10,030 nt of DNA, taken from CAIXMG01 sp964628065 (GTDB lineage Bacteria; Patescibacteriota; Minisyncoccia; Phycocordibacterales; UBA1006). The DNA lies in NCBI GenBank assembly GCA_964628065.1, contig CAZVLM010000022.1, positions 1 to 10,030 on the forward strand, written 5' to 3'. The notes beneath the pieces were generated by a model, which had not been told where the DNA came from, searched no databases, and was given only the letters and a program-made list of their open reading frames with translations. Position 1 is the first letter of the stretch, and every line of letters begins with the position of its first letter. Below are positions 1 to 6,009 of this stretch, in pieces. The position numbers and the translations under genes were made by a program.

Positions 1-1
1 A

Positions 2-814
2 GACATCGATCTTACAGAAGTCCAATCGGAGCAAACCCTCTCTTTTAGAGAGGGTGGACGACGCCAGTCGCCGGGTGTGTTTCCGTTGTTGCATGTGGAC
101 GCGATACAAGCTACTAACTACTTAGACATAAATGTTGAACGACTTGGCGTAGACCTTATGAGTGTTTCAGGTTCTAAAATTTATGGACCAAAATCTTCGG
201 GTATTCTTTATGTGCGAAACCGCAACCTTGTTTCACCAATGTTACATGGTGGTGAGCAGGAATTCGGATTGCGAGCGGGAACGGAAGATATTGCGCAGAT
301 TGTTGGATTTACGAAAGCGCTTGAAATTGCTCGCAGTATTTCTGAAAAAGAATTTGCAAGACTTTCAGAGTTGCAGAACTATTTCTTTGTGGAACTTGAA
401 AAAAAGGTAACGGGTTATCGCATCAATGGGGCGCGTGAATTTCGTGTTCCTAATAATATTAATATTTCAATTAAGGGAATCCCAAGCGAGCGACTGGTGA
501 TCGAGCTTGATGCGAAGGGGATTTGCGCATCTTCGCAGTCGGCGTGTCGTTCTGATTCTGATGAAGAGTCGTATGTAATTGCTGCAATAAGGAAATCTTT
601 CAAACCTCACCCTGACTCCTCCGCCTCGGAGAGCATAAGTGTTCCACCTTACACCTCCTCTTGGCAAGAGGAGGAATCCACGCCTGCTACTGAGGGCAGT
701 ATTCGCTTTACAATGGGACGAAGTACAACGAAAGCTGATATTTCAAGGGTGATTAAGGAATTGGCTGAAATAGTCAACAAAATAAGGGTTTTTGAGGATA
801 TATTGACATATTAG
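2..814 (+). CDS. Cysteine desulfurase (NifS/IscS family), 5' truncated by window edge
   Basis: PLP enzyme that takes sulfur from L-cysteine, forming an enzyme persulfide for Fe-S cluster assembly or tRNA thiolation. The frame is open to the left edge, so the GTG at 77 is not a real start; the N-terminal part lies outside. Visible family signatures are HVDAIQA (His at 92-94, Asp at 98-100, Gln at 107-109), the PLP lysine in SGSKIYGPK (Lys at 176-178), the RAGTEDI segment, and the catalytic cysteine in SSQSACRS (Cys at 545-547). The C-terminal EGSIRFTMGRSTTK block is intact. All key residues are kept, so the enzyme is probably active. Two stretches do not fit the family: one just before PLLHVDA and one between the AAIRKS helix and EGSIRF. 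Both are palindromic DNA read through in frame. Which sulfur pathway it serves cannot be decided here. Confidence 0.93.
   Translation, partial: DIDLTEVQSEQTLSFREGGRRQSPGVFPLLHVDAIQATNYLDINVERLGVDLMSVSGSKIYGPKSSGILYVRNRNLVSPMLHGGEQEFGLRAGTEDIAQIVGFTKALEIARSISEKEFARLSELQNYFFVELEKKVTGYRINGAREFRVPNNINISIKGIPSERLVIELDAKGICASSQSACRSDSDEESYVIAAIRKSFKPHPDSSASESISVPPYTSSWQEEESTPATEGSIRFTMGRSTTKADISRVIKELAEIVNKIRVFEDILTY
32..76. repeat. Palindromic element inserted in frame in the cysteine desulfurase gene (copy 1)
   Basis: Contains a perfect 9-bp hairpin (ACCCTCTCT at 35-43, loop TTT, AGAGAGGGT at 47-55), then a small CGAC/GTCG hairpin (59-62/67-70). It is translated as about SEQTLSFREGGRRQSPG, in the surface loop before PLLHVDA where family members have only a short variable linker. 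The left border cannot be fixed because the sequence before it is too short to align. Inferred to be a mobile or expanded palindromic repeat that kept the reading frame. Confidence 0.6.
604..690. repeat. Palindromic element inserted in frame in the cysteine desulfurase gene (copy 2)
   Basis: Two hairpins: CTCCG/CGGAG at 619-623/627-631, and a perfect 9-bp stem CCTCCTCTT/AAGAGGAGG at 654-662/666-674 with a 3-nt loop. It adds roughly 29 residues rich in Ser, Pro and Glu (PHPDSSASESISVPP and following) between the AAIRKS helix and EGSIRFTMGR, which are separated by only a few residues in ordinary desulfurases. Borders are approximate, judged from where family similarity stops and resumes. The sequence differs from copy 1 but shares the short-hairpin design. 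Confidence 0.65.
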
Positions 815-831
815 TAATAATATGCTAATAT
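803..831 (+). promoter_or_regulatory. Sigma-70-type promoter for the 869 gene
   Basis: Consensus -35 TTGACA (803-808), 17-bp spacer, -10 TAATAT (826-831). Predicted transcription start is near 838, giving a leader of about 30 nt. It overlaps the last codons of the cysteine desulfurase, so the downstream gene does not depend on read-through. Confidence 0.75.
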
Positions 832-868
832 AGCTATGTAATAATTCTTTGTCACGAAAACTAAAAAT

Positions 869-1213
869 ATGGAAATAGATACAAAAGTTGCCTCTGAAGA
901 ATCAGAAACGGTTTTGGGTTGCTTGAAAGATGCACTAGGATGGATGATGTTCGTTTCCTCGATCTTAGGCCTCTTTGTTTTCTTTGCACTATGCAACTCT
1001 AAAGAACATGAAGCCTTGTGTGTGACAGGACTGGTAGTCTTTTTATTTGGAGTATTCCTATCGGGAGCATCTGATTTTTATGCTGAGAATGCATCAAAAG
1101 CTGTCAGCTTTAATCAAAAACTAAAGCTTGCTCTTGAAGCCTCAGGTCTGGGAGCGGCCTTCGCATTCGGGGTGTTCGTACTGATTGGAATGCTACTAGC
1201 AGCTGTTGGCTGA
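869..1213 (+). CDS. Small three-helix membrane protein, unknown function
   Basis: 114 residues, not recognised. A polar acidic N-terminus (residues 1-22) is followed by three hydrophobic segments at about 24-42, 48-67 and 91-113, with a charged stretch (SKEHE) between the first two and a polar, partly basic stretch (ENASKAVSFNQKLK) before the third. No signal peptidase site or catalytic motif is visible. The ATG at 869 follows the promoter at 803-831 and has no Shine-Dalgarno sequence. A terminator-like hairpin follows about 40 nt after the stop, so it looks monocistronic. It is probably an integral inner-membrane protein. Confidence 0.75.
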   Translation: MEIDTKVASEESETVLGCLKDALGWMMFVSSILGLFVFFALCNSKEHEALCVTGLVVFLFGVFLSGASDFYAENASKAVSFNQKLKLALEASGLGAAFAFGVFVLIGMLLAAVG

Positions 1214-1251
1214 TCCAGTTGTATACACATTCCGCAATTAAAATTAAATAG

Positions 1252-1284
1252 AACGCCTCGCTTTTATAAGCAGGGCGTTTTATG
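1252..1284 (+). terminator. Intrinsic terminator after the 869 gene
   Basis: 12-position stem (1252-1263 with 1268-1279, one mismatch and one G-T pair) around the loop TTAT, followed by a short T-rich tail. AACGCC pairs with GGCGTT at the base. Confidence 0.7.
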
Positions 1285-1313
1285 TTGACAATAATCATAA
1301 TAAAGGTTATTAT
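1285..1313 (+). promoter_or_regulatory. Sigma-70-type promoter for the 1318 gene
   Basis: Consensus -35 TTGACA (1285-1290), 17-bp spacer, -10 TATTAT (1308-1313). The predicted start is near 1320, at the ATG of 1318. This suggests either a leaderless mRNA or initiation at an in-frame ATG downstream (1351 or 1384). It argues against the upstream ATG at 1282. Confidence 0.72.
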
Positions 1314-1317
1314 ATTA

Positions 1318-1698
1318 ATGAAACTAATTGATAACTTAAACTTAAAAAGGATGATAACAAAAACTATTACCCCTTCAGGGAGAATGATAACTATTAATTA
1401 TTGGATTATTTTTATTACTTTGGCATTACTAAGTACGATATACGCTTACTTTATTGGTATACCGTACGTAATAAACACCGATACAGGATTTTCATATCTT
1501 GTCGGCGTAGTAGTACCCATATTGGCAATTGGAGGCTCTGCTTATAGTATTCTACTAATGGGCGGAGAAGTTATTTCCGTAGAAATTTCCTCATTGAACT
1601 GGGACGTGGTAAAAGGTGTGGGCATATTTGTAGCGTTTGCTTTTTGCTGTGCAATCTCAGTTTTAACGTTAATGGGTGTTACTTTTCTTTTCAGCTAA
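1318..1698 (+). CDS. Small three-helix membrane protein, unknown function
   Basis: 126 residues from this start, not recognised. Hydrophobic segments lie at about 28-47, 60-81 and 99-125, and the first 27 residues are polar and basic. An in-frame ATG at 1282 would add a hydrophobic start but lies upstream of the promoter's -10 box. ATGs at 1351 and 1384 are alternatives; the latter has a GGGAG only 1 nt before it. The gene stands between two terminators with its own promoter. Its overall size and helix number resemble those of the preceding gene, but no sequence similarity is evident. Probably an inner-membrane protein; the start is uncertain. Confidence 0.68.
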   Translation: MKLIDNLNLKRMITKTITPSGRMITINYWIIFITLALLSTIYAYFIGIPYVINTDTGFSYLVGVVVPILAIGGSAYSILLMGGEVISVEISSLNWDVVKGVGIFVAFAFCCAISVLTLMGVTFLFS

Positions 1699-1719
1699 AA
1701 CAAAACTAAAGACGATATA

Positions 1720-1746
1720 AAGCCGTGGTAAATCCGCGGCTTTTTT
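1720..1746 (+). terminator. Intrinsic terminator after the 1318 gene
   Basis: 9-bp stem AAGCCGTGG/CCGCGGCTT (1720-1728/1734-1742, one G-T pair), loop TAAAT, then a run of six T (1741-1746). Confidence 0.88.
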
Positions 1747-1759
1747 GTTGGCTTAAATA

Positions 1760-1768
1760 TGATATAAT
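1760..1768 (+). promoter_or_regulatory. Extended -10 promoter for clpB
   Basis: TGA followed by a perfect TATAAT (1763-1768), an extended -10. There is no good -35, only the T-run of the preceding terminator. The predicted start near 1775 gives a leader of about 69 nt. I see no CIRCE inverted repeat and no CtsR-like heptad repeat, so heat-shock control by those repressors is not supported here. Confidence 0.62.
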
Positions 1769-1843
1769 AGGAGTATTCAGTACTGACAGATTCTGTTGCA
1801 CAACCGTGCTTATTTTATCCTTTGAAATTAACCTTTAATTACT

Positions 1844-4516
1844 ATGATGCCTCCATTCACAAACTTTACAACAAAAGCCAAGGAGGCGATCAGACGTTCG
1901 CACGAGCTTGCGCTTGAGCGCGGCGTGAACAACGTAAATTCTTATCACCTTCTTACGGCGTTACTATTACAGGATGACAGTCCAGTGGTTTCTATGCTTG
2001 AACGCATGGAAATTGATTTAGTGTTACTTACTGATGAACTGCTCGACATCATTGAAACGGGGCAGGCGATGCCAAACACGGTAGCTCAGCAAGGATTACA
2101 AATGTATCTGACTCCAGATTTGGGTCAGATTATTGAGCGTGGAGCAGCGCTTGCGGTTTCTATGAAAGATCAATTTGTATCCGTAGAGCATATTTTCCTT
2201 GCGGTGTTAGAAATTCCGAGCGAAGCGCGCGATATTTTGGTAAAGTTCAAAATCAAACACGAAGACGCGCTTAAGATTTTTGAGGAAATGAAAAATGAGG
2301 AAGGAAACGGAACAGGGAGCGTAAAACAGTTCCGAGTACTTTCGAAGTATTCTCGAAACTTAACAAAACTTGCAAGTCAGGACAAGCTTGATCCCGTTGT
2401 TGGTCGTGATAAGGAAATTATGCGTGTGATTGAAATACTCGCACGTCGAACAAAAAATAATCCGATCCTTATTGGAGAGCCAGGAACTGGAAAAACGGCG
2501 ATTGCGGAAGGTCTAGCAATTCGTATGGCGAAAGGAGATGTCCCAGAATCATTGAAAGGAAAAGATTTGGTGATGCTTGATTTAGGACTATTGATCGCTG
2601 GTACAAAATACCGCGGAGAATTTGAAGAGCGCCTTAAGGCAATCATGAAAGAAATTGAGCGATCTGAAGGAAAGGTTATTATCTTTATCGATGAGATCCA
2701 CACGATTATCGGGGCAGGAGGAGGAGAAGGAACGCAAGATGCTTCGAATATGTTGAAGCCGGCACTTGCACGTGGAGAATTGTCCGCGATCGGTGCGACA
2801 ACATTGAATGAATTTCAGAAGCATTTTGAAAAAGATCCAGCCCTTGCTCGACGATTCCAGCCAGTGTATGTATCTGAACCTTCCCAGGAAGACGCGATTG
2901 CGATCATGCGCGGACTTAAATCTAAGTACGAACTCTTTCATGGTGTTCGCATTACCGATGATGCAATTGTAGCGGCGGTAAATCTTTCGACACGATACAT
3001 CACCAATCGATTCCTTCCTGATAAGGCGGTAGACCTTATCGATGAGGCGGCTTCAATGTTGAAGATTGCACTTGAAAACAAGCCAGCAGCGCTTGATGAA
3101 GCGCATCGAAAAGTCACTCGTCTCGAAATTGAAACAGAAGCGCTTAATCTTGAGCCAAAGGAAAGCGCATCTCGACTTAAGGATATTTCTCACGAGATCG
3201 CAGATATGAAAGAAACGACGAAGGATCTTGAAATTCGATGGAATACCGAGCGGGAAATTCTTAATGAAGTAAGAAAACTTAAAAAAGATATTGACCTATT
3301 GCGAGTGGAAGCAGAAAACGCAGAAGTTGCGACAGACCTTGGAAAGGTTGCTGAAATTCGCTATGGAAAAATTCCCATGCTTGAAAAACAGCTTAAGCAG
3401 AAAACAGATCGACTTAAGAAGATTAAGCCAGAGGATCGATTGCTTCGTGAAGAAGTGACCGAAGAAGACATTGCTCGTGTGGTTGCGAAATGGACGAATA
3501 TTCCTGTTACAAAAATGCTTCAAGGTGAAACAGACCGATTGCAGAATATGGAAAGCGAACTTAAAAAGCGCGTAAAAGGTCAGGACGAAGCGATTGAAAA
3601 GATTTCAAACGCGATCAGACGTTCTCGAGTGGGGATCTCTGATCCTAATCGACCAATTGGTTCGTTTATGTTCCTAGGTCCGACTGGGGTTGGAAAGACA
3701 GAGCTCACGAAAGCACTTACCGAATTCATGTTCGATGACGAGAAGGCGCTCATTCGTGTAGATATGTCTGAATACATGGAAAAACATTCGATCTCTAAGT
3801 TAACGGGTACAGCTCCAGGATACGTTGGATATGAAGAGTCGGGACAGTTTACTGAGGCAGTGCGACATCGTCCTTACTCGGTCGTTCTATTCGATGAGGT
3901 TGAGAAAGCCCATCCAGATGTATTCAATTTGCTTCTTCAAGTGTTGGATGATGGGCGTATGACTGATGGAAAGGGGCGTGTCATCAACTTTAAAAATACG
4001 ATCATTATCATGACGTCAAACATTGGCTCGACGCATATTCAGAAAATGCAGACGATTGGATTTACAAATAATACGATCACTGAAGATTATGCGGCAACCA
4101 AAGAGCGCGTCATGGATTCATTGAAGGATTTCTTCCGACCGGAATTCTTGAACCGAGTCGATGAAGTAATTGTCTTTGATGTGCTATCTCCAGAAACTAT
4201 TAGAGATATCGTAGAGGTACGTGTTGCAGGAATTCTCAAGCGAATGATGGCGAAAGATATTTCTATTGAAATGAAGCCTCCGGTATATGCCTACCTTGCA
4301 GAAAAGGGATACGATCCGCAATTCGGAGCGAGACCCCTTAATCGATTGATTCAAAATACAATCTTAAATAAGGTTGCAAACATGATCATCGGAAGCGAAG
4401 TGAAGGCAGGGGACACGATCATTATTGATTACAAAAACGACCAGCTTACGTATGAAGTCAAAGGTAAGCGTGGACGCAAAGTGCTCGATTACGCGAAGCA
4501 GTTGATGAATGCCTAA
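1844..4516 (+). CDS. clpB: ClpB-type AAA+ protein disaggregase with a ClpC-like IGF loop
   Basis: Hexameric cytosolic ATPase that threads aggregated proteins through its pore, normally with DnaK. The 890 residues are slightly longer than typical ClpB. Order: two Clp_N repeats (about 5-145); AAA1 with Walker A GEPGTGKT (211-218), Walker B ending in DE (283-284) and pore motif KYRG; a full coiled-coil middle domain (about 410-532, containing AEIRYGKIPMLEKQL), which is diagnostic of ClpB; AAA2 with Walker A GPTGVGKT (612-619), pore motif GYVGYEESG, Walker B DE (684-685) and sensor-2 GARPL. Unusually, after MTSNIGS there is a longer loop with I738-G739-F740, where ClpC, ClpA and ClpX carry their ClpP-docking tripeptide; standard ClpB lacks it. 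Of two adjacent ATGs, the first is used here. No Shine-Dalgarno is seen. It is a single transcription unit closed by a strong terminator. ClpC is the main alternative name, but the middle domain is ClpB-like. Confidence 0.95.
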   Translation: MMPPFTNFTTKAKEAIRRSHELALERGVNNVNSYHLLTALLLQDDSPVVSMLERMEIDLVLLTDELLDIIETGQAMPNTVAQQGLQMYLTPDLGQIIERGAALAVSMKDQFVSVEHIFLAVLEIPSEARDILVKFKIKHEDALKIFEEMKNEEGNGTGSVKQFRVLSKYSRNLTKLASQDKLDPVVGRDKEIMRVIEILARRTKNNPILIGEPGTGKTAIAEGLAIRMAKGDVPESLKGKDLVMLDLGLLIAGTKYRGEFEERLKAIMKEIERSEGKVIIFIDEIHTIIGAGGGEGTQDASNMLKPALARGELSAIGATTLNEFQKHFEKDPALARRFQPVYVSEPSQEDAIAIMRGLKSKYELFHGVRITDDAIVAAVNLSTRYITNRFLPDKAVDLIDEAASMLKIALENKPAALDEAHRKVTRLEIETEALNLEPKESASRLKDISHEIADMKETTKDLEIRWNTEREILNEVRKLKKDIDLLRVEAENAEVATDLGKVAEIRYGKIPMLEKQLKQKTDRLKKIKPEDRLLREEVTEEDIARVVAKWTNIPVTKMLQGETDRLQNMESELKKRVKGQDEAIEKISNAIRRSRVGISDPNRPIGSFMFLGPTGVGKTELTKALTEFMFDDEKALIRVDMSEYMEKHSISKLTGTAPGYVGYEESGQFTEAVRHRPYSVVLFDEVEKAHPDVFNLLLQVLDDGRMTDGKGRVINFKNTIIIMTSNIGSTHIQKMQTIGFTNNTITEDYAATKERVMDSLKDFFRPEFLNRVDEVIVFDVLSPETIRDIVEVRVAGILKRMMAKDISIEMKPPVYAYLAEKGYDPQFGARPLNRLIQNTILNKVANMIIGSEVKAGDTIIIDYKNDQLTYEVKGKRGRKVLDYAKQLMNA

Positions 4517-4517
4517 T

Positions 4518-4546
4518 AAAAACACCCTGGTATTCAGGGTGTTTTT
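4518..4546 (+). terminator. Intrinsic terminator after clpB
   Basis: Perfect 12-bp stem (4518-4529/4535-4546; AACACCCTG/CAGGGTGTT core) with loop GTATT and a T-run in the 3' arm. It starts 2 nt after the clpB stop codon. Confidence 0.92.
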
Positions 4547-4547
4547 A

Positions 4548-4556
4548 TGGTATAAA
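4548..4556 (+). promoter_or_regulatory. Extended -10 promoter for the metallopeptidase gene
   Basis: TGG then TATAAA (4551-4556), immediately after the clpB terminator. The predicted start near 4563 leaves only about 3 nt before the ATG at 4566. There is no clear -35, because that position lies in the terminator stem. Confidence 0.5.
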
Positions 4557-4565
4557 ATAATCATT

Positions 4566-5516
4566 ATGGGAATTGAAGATTTTGTAGGAACTAATAAAAA
4601 ACTGAAAAATCTAACTCATATTCCTGACGAGATGGCACAAGAGGCGATTAGGAATAAATCAAAAATATCATTTCTTGAAGCCGAAAAAGTAAGTGTTCCG
4701 GTGGAAAAAATACTAGGACCAGACGCTCGGGAAAAAGTATCTCAAGTGAAGCAGTTCGTCATTGACCGATTTGCTAAAAGAGGTATTCCAGATGTAACGT
4801 TGCCACCCATTTTCTTTAATGAAAAAAGCGCACTTCGTGAAGGACGATTAGGAGAGAGTTCTTCTGAGGTTGTTTCGTTATTTAATATTGATATAAAGGA
4901 TCTAGAACTTAAGCAGCTCGCAATGTTAAAGGTATTGTCTCATGAGCTTTATCACGGTACAGCAAAAGACGGATATCTTCTTTCGGGTGAAGGAGCAGAT
5001 TTGGTATTTGGTCAAAATGTAATAGGTGCATCTGTTATTTCGAAGGAAAACGTTGGTAATAATGAAAGGTCTTATTTAGGAATGCTTGAAGAAGGGGCAG
5101 CGAAACAGTTCGAGAATGAGACATTTGAAAAAGATATTCAAGGCATGTTTGATCCGAAAACGGTTGAGCGATTTAATCAGCTTGTGAAGAATCAATTCGA
5201 GATTATAAAGAAAGACGATCCTACAGCGGTGGAGGATGATGTATTAGTAACGGATGAAAAACTTATTGATCCTGATCAAATATCCGCAACACGTACGAGT
5301 GTTCAGTATGGTCAATCGAGGGAACTAGTAGAGTTTCTGAATAAAACAATTCCTAACTTTTTCAATGTTCTAGAAGATGCGCGTGTTCATGGAAAAATTA
5401 TGGGGCTAGCTCGAGCCGTTGAAGGACGGTTTGGATCTGGTTGGTATCGCAAAATTGCAACCGCGCAAACACCAGAAGCGAGTGCGCTTTTGGCAGAACT
5501 TGAAAAACTGGGATAA
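4566..5516 (+). CDS. Putative zinc metallopeptidase, gluzincin-like HEXXH...E, function unknown
   Basis: 316 residues. I do not recognise a named family, but residues 126-130 are HELYH, a canonical HEXXH zinc-binding helix with hydrophobic residues before it (LAMLKVLS). About 45 residues later comes LEEGAAKQFENE with E175/E176, placed as the glutamate third ligand of gluzincins. No signal peptide or membrane segment is visible, so it should act in the cytoplasm. The start is set at 4566 because the upstream in-frame ATG at 4509 lies inside clpB and translation from it would run through the clpB terminator; the extended -10 box points to transcription from about 4563. That makes the mRNA nearly leaderless. 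Substrate unknown. The tail after about residue 240 (DPDQISATRTSVQYG and on) has no motif I recognise. Confidence 0.8.
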   Translation: MGIEDFVGTNKKLKNLTHIPDEMAQEAIRNKSKISFLEAEKVSVPVEKILGPDAREKVSQVKQFVIDRFAKRGIPDVTLPPIFFNEKSALREGRLGESSSEVVSLFNIDIKDLELKQLAMLKVLSHELYHGTAKDGYLLSGEGADLVFGQNVIGASVISKENVGNNERSYLGMLEEGAAKQFENETFEKDIQGMFDPKTVERFNQLVKNQFEIIKKDDPTAVEDDVLVTDEKLIDPDQISATRTSVQYGQSRELVEFLNKTIPNFFNVLEDARVHGKIMGLARAVEGRFGSGWYRKIATAQTPEASALLAELEKLG

Positions 5517-5525
5517 AATCAGCTC

Positions 5526-5554
5526 TTGTTTTTATTGAAAAAATATGCAATAAT
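5526..5554 (+). promoter_or_regulatory. Probable promoter for tRNA-Tyr
   Basis: TTGTTT (5526-5531), 17-bp spacer, AATAAT (5549-5554) preceded by TGC, an extended -10. The predicted start near 5561 gives a 5' leader of about 20 nt before the mature tRNA. Confidence 0.5.
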
Positions 5555-5581
5555 TTCGCAGTTAGTCTCTGTGACTATTTT

Positions 5582-5664
5582 GCGTCGGTACTCAAGCGGT
5601 CAACGAGGGGAGACTGTAAATCTCCTGGATTTATCCTACGAAGGTTCGAATCCTTCCCGGCGCA
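5582..5664 (+). tRNA. tRNA-Tyr (anticodon GTA)
   Basis: Acceptor stem GCGTCGG (5582-5588) pairs with CCGGCGC (5657-5663, one G-T). The anticodon stem GGAGA/TCTCC (5609-5613/5621-5625) encloses the loop CTGTAAA with anticodon GTA at 5616-5618. The long variable arm (GGAT/ATCC, 5627-5636) is typical of bacterial tRNA-Tyr. The T arm GAAGG-TTCGAAT-CCTTC spans 5640-5656. Discriminator A5664; CCA is not encoded (CA follows), so a CCA-adding enzyme is needed. Reading frames through this region on either strand are artefacts. Confidence 0.96.
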
Positions 5665-5668
5665 CAAG

Positions 5669-5689
5669 AAAATCCCGAAAGGGATTTTT
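5669..5689 (+). terminator. Intrinsic terminator of tRNA-Tyr
   Basis: Perfect 8-bp stem AAAATCCC/GGGATTTT (5669-5676/5681-5688) with a GAAA tetraloop, followed by T. Confidence 0.85.
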
Positions 5690-5700
5690 GCGTGGCCGAA

Positions 5701-5828
5701 GCAGGCACGAGTGCCTGCGTGAAGGATTCGAAAAGGTTGAGCATGTCGCACGGAGCCGACGGCCTCGAGGCGAGTACGACGCGAAACCTATACTGCGCCT
5801 GTAAGGCGAGAATCCTTCCCGGCGCACA
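5701..5828 (+). other. Hairpin-rich element bounded by copies of tRNA-Tyr T-arm sequence
   Basis: Begins with a hairpin GCAGGCA/TGCCTGC (5701-5707/5712-5718). Then GAAGGATTC (5721-5729) can pair with GAATCCTTC (5810-5818) as an outer stem, and AGGTT/AACCT (5734-5738/5785-5789) can pair inside it. The palindrome GCCTCGAGGC (5762-5771) and a CGCCT/AGGCG hairpin (5796-5808) sit within. The 5' edge GAAGGATTCGAA resembles the tRNA T-arm start GAAGGTTCGAA with one extra A, and the 3' edge repeats the tRNA end exactly. It looks like a tRNA 3' half whose T-loop is split by about 77 nt. It could be a structured RNA or a mobile remnant; it has no coding signal. Confidence 0.55.
5810..5828 (+). repeat. 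Direct repeat of the tRNA-Tyr 3' end
   Basis: Nineteen bases, GAATCCTTCCCGGCGCACA, identical to 5648-5666 (T-arm 3' strand, acceptor 3' strand and the bases just after), 162 bp apart. A duplicated tRNA 3' end is the usual mark of tRNA-targeted integration, but the interval is far too short to hold an integrase. Confidence 0.85.
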
Positions 5829-5832
5829 TAAG

Positions 5833-5862
5833 AAAAAGATCTTGCTTTTGCAGGGTCTTTTT
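5833..5862 (+). terminator. Intrinsic terminator after the tRNA-associated element
   Basis: 13-position stem (5833-5845/5850-5862, two G-T pairs) with loop TTTT; the 3' arm ends in five T. A second terminator so close to the tRNA terminator suggests that the element between them is, or was, transcribed. Confidence 0.8.
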
Positions 5863-5904
5863 CGTTACAACGGTTAATATTCCGAACTGGATACAAATCA
5901 AATC

Positions 5905-5934
5905 TTGACAAACAGGACCATAACGGGGTATGCT
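5905..5934 (+). promoter_or_regulatory. Promoter of the thrS leader transcript
   Basis: Consensus -35 TTGACA (5905-5910), 18-bp spacer, -10 TATGCT (5929-5934). The predicted start falls at about 5941, the A of the leader-peptide ATG, which implies a leaderless start for the regulatory peptide. Confidence 0.7.
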
Positions 5935-5940
5935 TTGTTC

Positions 5941-6009
5941 ATGGCTAAACTAATTGCAAAATTCGTTACCACCTCAACTACCACAACCACGGTTCCCGCT
6001 GTTGGGTAG
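5941..6009 (+). CDS. Threonine-rich leader peptide of the thrS attenuator
   Basis: 22 codons, ATG to TAG. Residues 10-17 read TTSTTTTT: seven Thr in eight codons, using ACC, ACT, ACA and ACG, followed by VPAVG. It lies directly between a strong promoter and a strong terminator, upstream of threonyl-tRNA synthetase, so the amino acid it is rich in matches the downstream enzyme. The pattern is that of E. coli thrL-type leader peptides, whose translation senses charged tRNA. There is no Shine-Dalgarno; the predicted transcription start coincides with the ATG. The peptide itself probably has no function beyond ribosome positioning. It is too short to be found by normal gene calling. Confidence 0.82.
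   Translation: MAKLIAKFVTTSTTTTTVPAVG

Noticed and set aside
1282..1317. Upstream ATG start for the second small membrane protein
   Set aside because: It lies before the -35 and -10 boxes of a near-consensus promoter and adds only a hydrophobic run; not fully excluded if read-through from the previous gene occurs.
1775..1843. Heat-shock operator or riboswitch in the clpB leader
   Set aside because: No CIRCE-type inverted repeat, no CtsR-like tandem site and no long stable hairpin could be found in the roughly 69 nt.
2377..3777. Minus-strand frames of 65-117 codons inside clpB
   Set aside because: They are shadows of a strongly conserved gene on the other strand, with no promoter or ribosome binding site.
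4509..4565. Longer N-terminus for the metallopeptidase starting inside clpB
   Set aside because: It would translate the clpB terminator hairpin and start upstream of the likely promoter; the ATG at 4566 fits better.
5648..5828. Integrated genomic island bounded by att sites at tRNA-Tyr
   Set aside because: The 162-bp spacing leaves no room for an integrase or cargo; the duplicated end belongs to a small structured element instead.
5526..5911. Open frames on both strands through the tRNA and the following element
   Set aside because: They read through tRNA-Tyr, terminators and the hairpin element; the minus-strand RREGFEPS ending is the well-known artefact of translating a tRNA backwards.
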